This document shows positions 10,594 to 21,337 of a DNA stretch of 64,000 nucleotides, one piece after another. The stretch lies in contig JANFOG010000004.1 of the NCBI GenBank assembly GCA_024336345.1, positions 2,852,001 to 2,916,000 of the forward strand. Direction: 5' to 3'. The notes below the pieces were generated by a model, which saw only the letters and a program-made list of their open reading frames with translations, was not told where the DNA came from and ran no database searches. The translations under genes were made by a program, and so were the position numbers. Positions within the stretch are counted from its first letter, which is position 1, and the number at the start of each line of letters is the position of its first letter. The stretch is from Mariannaea sp. PMI_226 (lineage: Eukaryota; Ascomycota; Sordariomycetes; Hypocreales; Nectriaceae).

Positions 10594-11981
10594 ATGGCCA
10601 CTGAAACGACCTCCGCCCAGTTCAACAAAGCAAAGCATATCAAATACTGGCAACGATGTCATTCAAGCTTCCTCCCAGCTCCCTACACTGCATCTGACTC
10701 CACCCGGCTCACCTTCGCCTGCTTCACCATTGCTGCTCTTGACTTATTATCGGCGCCACTAACCCCTGCTGATCGCTCAGCCATTCGGCGATGGGTTCTG
10801 AGTTTACAGCATCCTGACGGGGGTTTCTGTGGCAGCTCTACCCATGTCCTACCTGGCCAAGATGCTTCCAAAGGAAACGCAAACTTGGCAGCAAGCTTTT
10901 TTGCTTTAATTTTGCTAGGCCTCGCTGCCGATGGGGAAGAGGAAGCCAAAAACGCATTTGCCGGAGTACAGCGGACCAAATTGCTTCAATGGCTGAAGAA
11001 ATTGCAGAGAGAAGATGGGAGTTTTGGTCAGAACCTGTGGGAAAGTCAGGCTGTCGGTGGCAACGACACGCGGCATAGCTATATGGCCAGCAGCATTCGG
11101 TGGATGGTGAGAGGCGATGTAAAAGAGGGCGAAGAAGGATGGGTAGAGGATGTAGACGTCAATACGATGGTTGCTCACATTCGCAATGGACAGGTTTGTT
11201 GTGAATTCTCCTTCGCTGCGTTCAGGGCTCACTAACTGCTGGTAGACTTATGATGGAGGAATTGCAGAGACTTCCCAGAATGAATCTCACGGTATAGTTG
11301 CCAACCACGAGCTGTCAAGTAAATATTAACTCCCTTTTAGCTGGATATGCGTACTGCGCTATTGGAGCACTCACATTGCTTGACCGGCCTCAAGACTCGA
11401 CAGCCCCAAAAGTTGACAGAGCCCTGGATGAAGGCGTACCGGATCGCGACGGTTTGATCGCGTTCCTTGCTTCTCGAACCTTCCCATATCTTCAAGAACA
11501 GGAGCAAAAGGATGAGGTGGAAGAAAACTTCCTTCAGTCTGACGCACCATCGGAAATAACTCATATTGGATATAATGGGCGGTGCAACAAAAAGGCTGAT
11601 ACATGCTACTGTTGGTGGGCAATAGGAACTCTTGAGGTACACTTCCAAGCTCCACAATTGTGCAGTCCATCGTTCTAATCGAAGAAACAGATGCTTGGTA
11701 ATGGATCTCTCACCAATGTGCCGCTTTCGCGGCAATACCTCATTGACATCACACAGCACGTGGTTGGTGGGTTCTCAAAGGCTGTAGGCGGCCCCCCTGA
11801 TCTGTATCATTCTTATCTAGGTTTAGCTGCTCTAGCAGCTATGGGCGAAAGCGATCTGAAAGACCTTGATGTCGGACTTTGTTGTAGCAAAGAGACGACA
11901 AAAAAGATTGAGCTTGCAAGGGAGGGCCTGTTAGAGCATACGCGAGGGAAGAAGGGGTGGGAAGGAGATGGGTTTTGGTAA
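10594..11981 (+). CDS. cdc43: Geranylgeranyltransferase type I beta subunit
   Basis: Four exons (10594-11193, 11246-11291, 11341-11636, 11691-11981) encode 410 aa. The protein shows the alpha-alpha barrel repeats of prenyltransferase beta subunits, each with GGF- or GSF-like turns (HPDGGFCGS, REDGSFGQN, TYDGGIAET). Zinc ligands fit the family: Asp and Cys in ADTCYCWW and His in PDLYHSYLGL. The motif DTRHSYMASSIRWM and the AETSQNESHAGYAYC segment are characteristic of the GGTase-I rather than the farnesyl- or Rab-type subunit. With a shared alpha subunit it attaches geranylgeranyl to CAAL-type proteins such as Rho1 and Cdc42, so it acts in cytosolic lipidation needed for polarity and wall synthesis. 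Introns of 52, 49 and 54 nt carry CTAAC or similar branch sites. The start is ATCATGGCC. Confidence 0.93.
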
Positions 11982-12216
11982 GATAGCTTGAGATCAGAGT
12001 TCTTGATCGAACACCAGGTCTTTGAATGAAATAGTTCTTAACAATGAAATGCATCGTCATTCATGATGAGGAAGCAAATATGATGAGGAAAGTGACGTTT
12101 CATGGCGAAGACTTGCCGCATATCCGAGATTCACCCGATCATGACTTCATCCCAATTAACTCACTTCTCCGGCAGACATTGCGCTTCAGCTTCAGAGATA
12201 CCCGTCGTCCTTCACA

Positions 12217-12696
12217 ATGTCCACGCAAGAGTCAAAAACACCGACCGAAACCAAGACCACCGAGTCTTCTTCCACATCTGCCTCCGAGTCCTCGTCGAAG
12301 CCCAATCAGAGCGCATGGAGTGACGACAAACGCCGCAAGTTCGAAAGGTATGCTAATACCCGCTACCTGTCCACCTTTTTAGCTGGCTCAAGACTGACAC
12401 CGACTCGCTCCAGTAAATCTTCAAGCGAATACTACGACCCTTGCCAAGAAGCTGCTCAGCGCAGCTATCGATGCCTTTTTCGTAACGGCGGCGACAAGTC
12501 CATGTGCGGCGAATACTTCCAGTCAGTGTTGTACCCTGAGCTAGTTCGGGCGAGCAGCTAACGATCGAGACAGGGCCTATCGCGACTGCAAACAAGCTTG
12601 GGTATCGTTGCTACCACATCTTTATTGGTAATTTCAGGGCGGCTAATTGAATGACAGACTGAGGAGCGCAAGAAGAAGTCCGGCTCGTGGTGGTAA
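12217..12696 (+). CDS. cox23: Twin CX9C mitochondrial intermembrane-space protein, Cox23
   Basis: Four exons (12217-12347, 12414-12521, 12574-12601, 12658-12696) encode 101 aa. After a Ser/Thr-rich N-terminus of about 40 residues comes a CHCH domain with two CX9C motifs, [11 protein letters not shown] and CGEYFQAYRDC, followed by a short basic tail ending SGSWW. Such proteins are oxidised by Mia40 on import into the intermembrane space; Cox23 supports cytochrome c oxidase assembly, probably in copper handling. The first intron is 66 nt and stop-free, so unspliced reading stays open. The last exon is only 12 codons plus stop; an earlier AG at 12635-12636 would give a shorter end, but the chosen one restores the Glu/Lys-rich tail seen in this family. 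Confidence 0.87.
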
Positions 12697-13247
12697 AGCA
12701 ACACGAACTGCAATGCGACGAGACGCGATGAGGCGGATTGCAAATGAGGCCTGATCTAGATGTCGGTGACGAGAGCGCTACAACGGAAGCGCGTGTATAC
12801 TGCCAAAATAATCTTGTAAAATACCGTTGGAGATCCCTATTGCAATTGATGCGCATTGATACTGCGAAGTCTAAGGGTGATGGACTTGAGTTTTTTCTCG
12901 AGAGGGGGACCTGCAAATTCGTCAGCTGCAGCGCAACGGATGAGACATGACTGCAAAACTCGAATGATTCGCATCTCTTGAAATCAATAGACTGTATTAT
13001 TCAATAATTGGCCTTCACGGGTGCCTCAACTCCATTGCCATCACCAAATCACTTGCGCATGGCAATCACAGGCCTCGCAGCATGAACATATGTGGCTAAG
13101 TTCACCAGCCACACGTCATGGCCCCGCCAAGATCGCACCCCACGTCGCGCTGGCTGACGGCAAAACGAACCCCTCCAAAATATTCAAGTCGGCCATTGCA
13201 TTGTTGTACATTGGGTCAGGTGACAACCAAAGTCGACTTGAGATCAA
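12697..13247. other. Intergenic, no supported gene
   Basis: About 550 bp between two genes on the same strand. It should hold the cox23 terminator and the promoter of the NatB subunit gene. No coding signal or repeat is visible. Confidence 0.6.
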
Positions 13248-16200
13248 ATGAACCGCCAGAGACCCAACCTAAAGAACGGCGTAGACTTCCAGCTGCAGTC
13301 TGCCTTTAACGATGGCAACTGGGCCGTTGTCATCCGGCTTGCTGAGAAGAGAGCCAAGGCCTTCAACGATCAGTATTACCAGGTCCGTGAGCGACACATA
13401 AACTGGCAACGGGAGAAGAAGCTGACGAGAAAAAAATGCGGGGAGTTTTTAGATAGTCAAGATTTGCGCAGAGAGCCAACTTGATGATCCCACGGCCAAG
13501 TTTTCTGCAGTAGCTGCTATTTCGCAGTTCGTCAAGGATGGCACTGTTGTTAAAGATGTTGATGGGATCGACTTGCTCGAGTGGGCGTCGCTCGGCTTAA
13601 CCAGTGAAGATGACTTTGCTGAGACTCTGGGGCCACTGAGAGTGCGAACTGTCAAGGCAGCGCCAAAGGACAAACTCAGCGCTACACGATGTATGGAATC
13701 ATGTTTGCTGCATTGGGACTTGGTTAGCGCACAGCAGGTATGTTGACAGGAGAAGCTGGAGTTGGTTTACGACTGAAGTGAATGCTAATTGAGCTACTTA
13801 GATTGCGGCAATAGTTGACAGGTCATTTCCATCGGAGAGATCATTCATGTTTTGGAATATCGTCATCACACATCACCTGGCAGTAGGCTTTAAGCGTATC
13901 TTCCGTGGACTATTGGTTGGATATTGATAAAAATGTCTTAGATCAGTTCTCAATCACCTCCAGAGAAGAAGAAATTATATGGCATGCTAGCGCTGAAGCA
14001 GATACAGCGAGCTGCGCAATTGGCAGAACAGGTACTTCAATCACAATTCATTTTGCCGACTTCGCTAACATGTACTTCCAGGACGAAGCCGCAAAAGGAG
14101 ACCAGCCTGCTACCAAACCTCAGCCAAGAAGCATTCAGACAGAAGAAGAAATACTTCTACTCTATGAAATTGTTGAGAAGCATGGGTCTCCGGCAGACTT
14201 TGAGAAGGTCGTTGCCAGCCCGGTCTTTGGGCCGCTGGTACAATTTCGACAAGGGCGAAAGGAACTCTTTTTGAGGATAGTCTCTAAATACCAGCGTGAC
14301 AAAGATTGGGAGGCGATGTATCAATTGTGCAAGGACTGTCTGTCAACCACGGACGAGAATGGACAGCCTAACTTGATGGCTTCAGATTGGTCTGTATGGA
14401 GACAGTTCATCGATGCCGCTGCGCAGTTAAGGAACGCCAAACCTGGGTATGCCCCACCGTCATTTCTTTCATATCCTTTTCAACTAATTGGTACTTGTTG
14501 TAGAATTGAAACATCCGTCCAAGAGCTTCTTCTCAAATTTATCAAACGGCCTAATCTGCAACCAATCTTCAAGCGAATTATACTTCTTGCTCGCCTAACT
14601 GCCGCGTTTAGTTTAACTACAACCGATGGCGACGATATTACCGATGGCCAACCTACCTCAGCAAGAATTCATGAGCTCATTCATTATATCAAGGACCAAG
14701 GAACTAATCCTGCTTGCTTCGACGACATCAAGGCCTTGTTTGAGACACTACCGCCATCGGCTATGAAACATATCGCGTATGAGCATGTGCCGAACCTGGC
14801 CAAGGGTAATGAAGATGAGGTTGACACTGCGAGAATACAAACCTTAGCGCTGAAGCTACAGTACTTTGCAGCCACTTGCTCCTCCATGTACAGCACTGTG
14901 TCTGGCGAGAAGCCATTAAGAAAGTGTGTAGTAACGGGCGAAGAAGTCGATTCCAACTCCCCTGGGCCAGTTTTCGGTGCTGTCGCACAAGCTGCATTGG
15001 ATCTTCACAAGAACTTGGCAGAGAAGGCGTCCAAATATCCGGTTATCGAGGCAGAGATTAAACCTGACCTGACCGTTCTCATTGCACTCTGCAACATCCA
15101 TTCAGCTTTCCCTCCATCAACCGCGAAGACCAATAACCCTGTTTCCATTTCGCCACTACTACGTGCCACGTGCCTTCTTGAGCACCAACTCGACCTCACG
15201 CCCAAGCATAGCGTGATTTCTCTCCTGCTCACTCAGCTCCATCTACGTCTCGGCACAGCTCCCCGGGCTCGTGAGATCTGGGAAACTCTTGGTGTAAAGC
15301 GAACGATTATGGACTCCCTTGCGCCCATCTTCTACGACCGTCTATCAACCATTTCACCATCACTCATCTCACCCAATGATAACTGGGGCTGGGACTTGAT
15401 GGAGCTATTGCATTCTCACTACCATGTCTCTTTGAAGCTTCGCATGCCAAGGCGCCTTATTGACGCCTTTGAGTCATGCAACTACGGAAGTGTAATTGAC
15501 ATTCCAAAGTATATGGAGGCTCTACGATGGAGTTCCACCAGAGCAATGAGCTTGGTGGAAGAGGCCAGGACGGAGAGGATGCTTGGGACACCCCTTGCTG
15601 AGGTACTCCAAGATGATCGATTTAGTATGACCACCCTTTGGCAATCACTGTTTTATTTCTTCCGCTGACAGCATATAATAGCTGAAGTCACTGATGAGAC
15701 CGAGTTGAACTCAGTCCTAGATTATGGGTCTTTCTCCTCTTGGGATAGTAGCTCCCAGCCGGCGGTATACGAACAGCTCCGGATCGGCCCTCCACCTACG
15801 GTATGATCATTCCCGATTGAAGACTTATGATTTCACTAACGTATCGATAGAATCGTCGAGCTCATTTATCCCTTCTATCCGAAGCGTTCCACGAAACTCT
15901 CACATATAAGCCTCCAGCTATTTACAAGGCTTCCGCGGCTGCGGCTATCCCTGACCAGACGTTCTTCCTCGAGATGATGAGCCAGCTAAGCAACTCGTTC
16001 TCAAAGTTCATCAATGGGCCAGAGTCGGACCTGACACAGTCCGAGGCGACATATTTTGAGGTGATAAGTTTGCTGACGACCTTGATTCCTTTCGCCATCG
16101 GTATCGGCCGATCTTCTCCTGTCCCCGAGGTGTTCACTCAAATCATGGAAGGATTAAAAGCTGGAATCGAGAGTCTGAGAGCCAAGGTTACTCCAGACAA

Positions 16201-16603
16201 AGCTGAAGTTGCAGGGCAATTGGCCACCTTGAGCTCGATGCACGGTATAGGCGTGTTTAGGGACGTAGCTGGTGCAACAAAGCAGGCGACGCAGTGGATT
16301 CTTTCCTACAATGAGCGACAAAAGGAGCGGGATCGATCGGGGAACAGCAATCTGCCAAAGGATGTAGTGACGCAAACAAAAGCTCTTCAAGCCATGGCTG
16401 AGGCGGCACTCAAAGATGGCAAGGACTGGATAAGCAAACTCAAGGCACAGGTCAATGGTCGTGATTTCGAGCCAGCTGCGAGAAGATGGATCTTTGAGGA
16501 TAACGAGGCGGTTCTGGAGGTTGTAGGAACTGAGGCAGTTGGGCGGTTAGTGCATAGCTGGGAAGCCAACGTGAAGGGGTGGATGGAAGTGAAATGGGCT
16601 TAG
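13248..16603 (+). CDS. mdm20: NatB N-terminal acetyltransferase auxiliary subunit (Mdm20/Naa25)
   Basis: Eight exons (13248-13382, 13453-13737, 13802-13882, 13942-14031, 14082-14446, 14504-15624, 15682-15800, 15851-16603) give 982 aa, a usual length for fungal Naa25. The start MNRQRPNLKNGVDFQLQ, the helical segment NDGNWAVVIRLAEKRAKAF and EKKKLYGMLALKQIQRAAQ fit the TPR-like solenoid of the NatB non-catalytic subunit (PF09797 family). It anchors the catalytic subunit Nat3/Naa20 to the ribosome; NatB acetylates proteins starting Met-Asp, Met-Glu, Met-Asn or Met-Gln and is needed for actin cable function and mitochondrial inheritance in yeast. All seven introns are 50-70 nt. The fifth (14447-14503, 57 nt) is stop-free and in frame. 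The C-terminal region is predicted to be alpha-helical. Confidence 0.88.
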
Positions 16604-17789
16604 ACGACGATGGGGTGGGGAGAAGGGGGAAGGGATGAATGTAGATAGAAGCGAAAAGAAAAAAGAGTATAGTAGAGGGTTGGAATTTATCCCCAATCCG
16701 ATTCACCAGTAGATCAAGACTTTTCGATGTTGGAGTTGTCCGAGACAAGAAAACTGAAGAGGTGCCTTACTGTAGCTACATTGAGGTTGGTGGCTGGCCC
16801 CTTGTAAATTGATGATGAAGATACAACGGGTGTTCTCCAAGCCACACATGTCCGTATTCCAGAGCTGCCAATAGAGGACAGACTCCTCCGTTACTGGGTA
16901 GGTAACTACTTTTAGGTACCAACCTGGGTAATTCAGCGCTAGAGCCGCAGCCAACAGAGGCCCCAAAAAATGGGGCTGGCACCTCGAGCCTGGAGCTTGG
17001 AGCTTAGAGCTTGAAGCTTGGGCCAGGGATTGTGGCGATGCCCTGAATGGCCTGTGAGGAGTTGAGGAGTTGAGGACTTGGGGACTCTTCCTCCACCGAA
17101 CCGCAGCAAAGCCCACAGCTGCATACGAGGAACCTGCATATTAATATTTGATTTGATTTTGTTGAATTGAGAGGAACAGATCATACCACACACGCCCAAT
17201 GAGAAATGTACGTGATATGCTACAGTTTAAATTCACTCAACTTATCAACTTATACAAATACTTCTCCCCCCACCCCCTGGCGTCTCCAAGTAAATGATTA
17301 CACAGATGCGGATGATGAACGATGATGATTCACAAGTCCAAAAGCCAACTTACATCATAGATTTAAGTAGCTAGAGCGCCCCCCCTAGCTCTCTATGCTA
17401 ATACTTTATGAGCTGTATGTTTGTATGTATGTGTGTAGTTGTGTATGTAGTGCTTCCACCGCTGAACTGTTGCGGGATGCAGGCAGTGTCGGAGAGTTTT
17501 TATTTTCCCCCGCTTTCAGGACCCTTTGAGGGCTGAGCTCGGCTGAGCTGCGCCGGGCTGAGATCAGATGGAATGAGATGAGCTGCTGTCGTTCTGTTCT
17601 GATCGCATCAGCTCCCTCTTTTACCACCTCTATCTGCCTACACGCAGAGGACAAACAATCAATAGTACTGGCAGCATCCTCCATCCTTCCCGCTGATTGC
17701 GTCTTACCCGTTTTCTAGTTCCCACTCATACCTAGGTTTCCTTTTCTTAGACACCTCGTCTTCCTTCATTTACTGCGCAGTGCCCTACG
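16604..17789. other. Intergenic and promoter/leader of phospholipase C gene
   Basis: About 1.2 kb without a gene. It contains a short degenerate tandem repeat of AGCTTGG-like units (about 16991-17020), a TAGGTA motif cluster (near 16898-16920) and a TGTATG-rich stretch (about 17415-17450). The last 100 bp before 17790 are CT-rich, as expected for the leader. Confidence 0.6.
16991..17020. repeat. Degenerate 7-bp tandem repeat (GGAGCTT-like)
   Basis: Four to five imperfect copies of a unit containing AGCTT follow each other. It is in non-coding DNA and shows no coding or regulatory context that I can identify. Confidence 0.7.
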
Positions 17790-19526
17790 ATGGCCGACAT
17801 CTCAGAACGGCTCGGGAATCTCAACCCCTTCAACCGCCGTCGTGACGATGAGGACACTGGCGGCAAGGTTGACAGCGCCACCGTCGCCGGCGGCGGTCAT
17901 TCAGTACGCCGCCCAACCACCAATCTCAGAGTCAGCCGTGCGCTGCGATCCCTCATGGTCGACCAGGGCATCTTGTCCGATCAGGACGCTGGCCTGGATA
18001 GTGATGCACCCACGCCAGCGCTTCTCAACATGGTGGCCAAGCCGCATATTCAGATCCCACGGGAACTCGTAGACCGGTCTCACCCCCTGCCTGACTACTT
18101 CATCAGCTCCAGCCACAACACATACCTGATGGACCACCAGCTATACGGCCAATCCAACGCAGTAGCATATGAGTTTGCGCTGGACATGGGGGCGCGCTGC
18201 GTTGAAATTGATGCCTGGGACAACAGCGACAACGTTAGTGAGCCAAAAGTCACTCACGGCTACACCTTGGTATCGCACATTACTTTCCGCTCCGTTTGCG
18301 AGACCATTCGTGATGTGGTTGACAGAGAGGCAGCCCTCGCTGCCGCTTCCGACTCCTTCCGCCCTGCGCCTATCCTCCTCTCACTGGAAAATCACTGTGG
18401 TGCTGAGGGCCAGAGGCGACTGGTCGATATCATGAACGAGGTCTGGGGGGATCGACTGCTCAGCAAGCCTGTGAGGGAGCATGGTCATCGAGAACAGGCT
18501 GGCAATGAGGAACACCACGTAACGCTGGAGGAATTGGGCTCCAAAATCGCTGTCATAGTTGAGTTTCATATCCAAGGAGAAGCACTACGCGACTCGGACA
18601 ACAATGACAGCAGCGAAGAAAAGGGAAATGAAGACGAGGAGAAGGCCCGCCGCGAGTACGAAGAGAAAAAGAAGGAAGCCTGCACCATTATTATCCCAGA
18701 GCTGGCTGACTTGGGTGTCTATGCTCAATCGGTCAAGCCAAGCAACGATTCATGGTACTCGGGACAACTCATTGACGGTCCTCATAACCACCTTATCAAC
18801 GTCTCTGAGATTGGTCTCGGAGAGCTTCTTCCCACCCACAGCCAGGCCATTGCCCAGCACAACGCCCACCACCTCATGCGCGTGTTCCCAAAGGGCACTC
18901 GAATTGACTCCAGCAACCTGAAGCCCGTCCCTTTTTGGGGCATTGGCGCGCAGATCTGTGCTCTCAACATGCAGACATTTGGCACCAGCAACCAGCTAAA
19001 CGAAGCCCTCTTCAGCGGCACGGACGGTTACATCCTCAAACCCGCAGCTCTGCGTGGTGGGGGCAGCGGCATCTTGAACACGGGCCGGAAGAAGAGGCTC
19101 AGGCTCCACATCGCAGGTGCTACGGCAATTCCTCTTCATGAGGATACCGAAACCGAAAATCTCCGGCCGTATCTAACATGCAATTTGTACCATCCAGATG
19201 ATCTCGGGAAGGATGTACCAAAGCGCAAGACCTCTCCGTACAAGCACCACAAGCTCGGATTCCTGCACCGTGGGGAGAATCCTCCCCCAACAGACCCCAT
19301 CTGGAATGAGACTCTAGAGTGGGAATATGAAGACAACGAGCTGGTGTTTTTGAGAATGTTGATCAAGAGCGACGAAAGCTGGTCCATCAACCCCATGTTT
19401 GCGGCCGCGGCAGTGCGATTGATGTATGTTGTCCCAGAATGGAGCTTTATACGTATGCTTGACATGCAAGGGCATGAGACGAGGTGCAGTATTCTGGTGC
19501 GGTTTGATATTCAGGATATTGAGTGA
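17790..19526 (+). CDS. Phosphatidylinositol-specific phospholipase C (X, Y and C2 domains)
   Basis: A single exon encodes 578 aa. The X box (about residues 97-260) has the catalytic and calcium-binding residues of eukaryotic PLC: H109 in SSSHNTYL, E139 and D141 in CVEIDAW, H156 in THGYTL and E200 in LLSLENHC. An acidic and then Lys/Glu-rich linker follows (about 265-300). The Y box starts near LADLGVYAQ and includes the substrate-binding SGTDGYILKP segment. A C2-like domain (RLRLHIAGATAIPL onward) ends the protein. No PH or EF-hand domain is recognisable, so it is shorter than animal PLC-delta and belongs to the short fungal type. It should cleave PIP2 to IP3 and diacylglycerol at membranes. 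It is convergent with the complex I gene, 280 bp apart. Confidence 0.93.
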   Translation: MADISERLGNLNPFNRRRDDEDTGGKVDSATVAGGGHSVRRPTTNLRVSRALRSLMVDQGILSDQDAGLDSDAPTPALLNMVAKPHIQIPRELVDRSHPLPDYFISSSHNTYLMDHQLYGQSNAVAYEFALDMGARCVEIDAWDNSDNVSEPKVTHGYTLVSHITFRSVCETIRDVVDREAALAAASDSFRPAPILLSLENHCGAEGQRRLVDIMNEVWGDRLLSKPVREHGHREQAGNEEHHVTLEELGSKIAVIVEFHIQGEALRDSDNNDSSEEKGNEDEEKARREYEEKKKEACTIIIPELADLGVYAQSVKPSNDSWYSGQLIDGPHNHLINVSEIGLGELLPTHSQAIAQHNAHHLMRVFPKGTRIDSSNLKPVPFWGIGAQICALNMQTFGTSNQLNEALFSGTDGYILKPAALRGGGSGILNTGRKKRLRLHIAGATAIPLHEDTETENLRPYLTCNLYHPDDLGKDVPKRKTSPYKHHKLGFLHRGENPPPTDPIWNETLEWEYEDNELVFLRMLIKSDESWSINPMFAAAAVRLMYVVPEWSFIRMLDMQGHETRCSILVRFDIQDIE

Positions 19527-19806
19527 TTTATGATGATACGTCGTGTTTTCTGTTCAGTTTACGGATCAGGCGATTAATGATGTATTGAAATACGGGGCTG
19601 AGCTGTATATCAGAACTTGTCTTTGGGGTATAAGTATTGCCTGATGACACAATAGTGCTACTTTCTTGTTGTGAGGGCGGAAATTTCTGCAGTCCTATTT
19701 TGGTTTCACAAATTCCAATATACCTACAGTAGTTAGTTCCACCGTCTGTCTGTCTGTCATACACATATACTTCCTCTCTCACTACACGCCTCGCGTCATT
19801 CTCAGT

Positions 19807-20598
19807 CTATCGGCGATACCACATCCTCGTCACCTTTGTTCGCCTCATCTTCCTCTGCAGCATGAACACTCCATATAACAAGGCCTCTGCTGTAGGAGGG
19901 CATCCAGGGATGTAGACGTCCACCGGCACAACCCTATCCACGCCCCTTACCACGCTGTACGCATAGTGATAGTAACCCCCGCCGTTGGCGCAGCTCCCCA
20001 TGCTAATCACCCACTTCGGTTCGGGCATCTGGTCGTAGCACTGCCTCACCGCGGGCGCCATTTTGTTGGTGACGGTTCCGGCGACGATCATGAGGTCTGC
20101 CTGTCGGGGCGAGGCGCGGAAGATGATGCCAAGGCGATCCTGATCGTAGCGCGACATGGAAGCGTGCATCATTTCGATGCCGCAGCAGGCGAGACCAAAG
20201 GTCAGTGGCCAAAGGGAGGACTGACGGGCCCAGTTGACGACGTTATCCATCTTCTCTCTGGTTCAGACAATTTTGTTAGCGGGAACCATGTTCAGCGTTA
20301 TAAGGAAGCAATTATAGATTGTTGTGTTCGTACGTGACATAGCCCAACGCTCCCGTTTTCTCATGGATCAATGAAAGGTCTTTTGGTCCCGACTCGCTTG
20401 TAAGGGAGGCAGAGTATCGCCGAGCACGGTTCGAATGGATTGGTATCAAGGACAAGCTTGGGGGTCCTTTCAGAAGCGCCGGGACGACTGTGTAGAGTAT
20501 GAAGTCAGCCAAGGATGTCTGTCCTATTATCAAACATTAATTCTGTTGATGATGGCCCTCTTACCATGTTGAAATCTAATCAGGGCTTTTCCTGTCAT
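19807..20598 (-). CDS. Complex I PSST/20-kDa (NuoB, NDUFS7-type) subunit
   Basis: Three exons (20598-20565, 20523-20334, 20257-19807) give 224 aa, close to the usual fungal length. The first about 75 residues carry basic and hydroxylated segments (NRARRYSAS) that could be a mitochondrial presequence. The mature domain has all four N2 cluster cysteines: the vicinal pair in [12 protein letters not shown], one in [11 protein letters not shown] and one in [17 protein letters not shown] holds iron-sulfur cluster N2, the last electron donor to ubiquinone. Compared with the form usual in fungi as I remember it (ACCAVEMMHLSM and VVRGCDRIVP), this copy has GIEMMHASM and RGVDRVVP and may be a divergent paralogue. 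The first intron is only 41 nt, the shortest here and the least certain, so the N-terminus could differ. Confidence 0.85.
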
Positions 20599-21337
20599 GA
20601 TTTCCTTTCTAATACCCTCCGAGGTATGGGTTGGATTGCAAAAGGATAGGAGGCGGGCACAACATGGCTACGGCACACTCGAGAGTAGGACACTCGGTAG
20701 CTATATAAGGAAACGATTGCTTTACTTGAGAACAATTTTAGCTCACATGAGGCACACTGACACTTATGCAAAACAATGCACCCAGGGGAATAATCGAAAT
20801 TCAACTATTCCAATTGGGTGAGTATTACAACGTTTACTATGCAGAGAACTAGACCAGTGGGTGCCACCCGGCGGGCGGAGACGGTGATGACCCGGGACGG
20901 ACACCGGAGGTACCCATCATAACTGGGAGACATAAAGAATAAGGGAAAATTGTGAGAAACATGAAGAGAAAAATTGAATTGAGTTCTTCAACTAAACCTC
21001 TAGCTATATTTTTATAATCTGAAGATCTTTTTCTCTCTTCAATGGCAATTTCAACATGTAGGAATTTACAAGTTTATCTTGTCGTCATGTTAAGCGGATA
21101 CTGTCATCATTCTCTCCCAGCTCCGGAACCTCACGCTCTTTGTGGGGAAATATAACGGAGCACACGGACAAGTCACGACTCCGTGGGTTTTAAGCCATTT
21201 AACCCACCTCTGCCTTTGATCCCCCCCGGCTTGGATCCCACCCCCGACCCTGAACCGGCAGAGAACCCATTTCCCGGAAACCCTCCATCACGCTCCCCCC
21301 CTCCCCCCTTCAACCCCCCCTGGGCTGCCCAGAAAGA
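20599..21337. other. Intergenic between divergent genes
   Basis: About 740 bp between the divergent complex I gene and regulator gene. The first part shows AT-rich sequence; 21180-21330 is rich in C runs and has a small open frame of proline-rich sequence that I take as leader. No other gene is seen. Confidence 0.55.
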
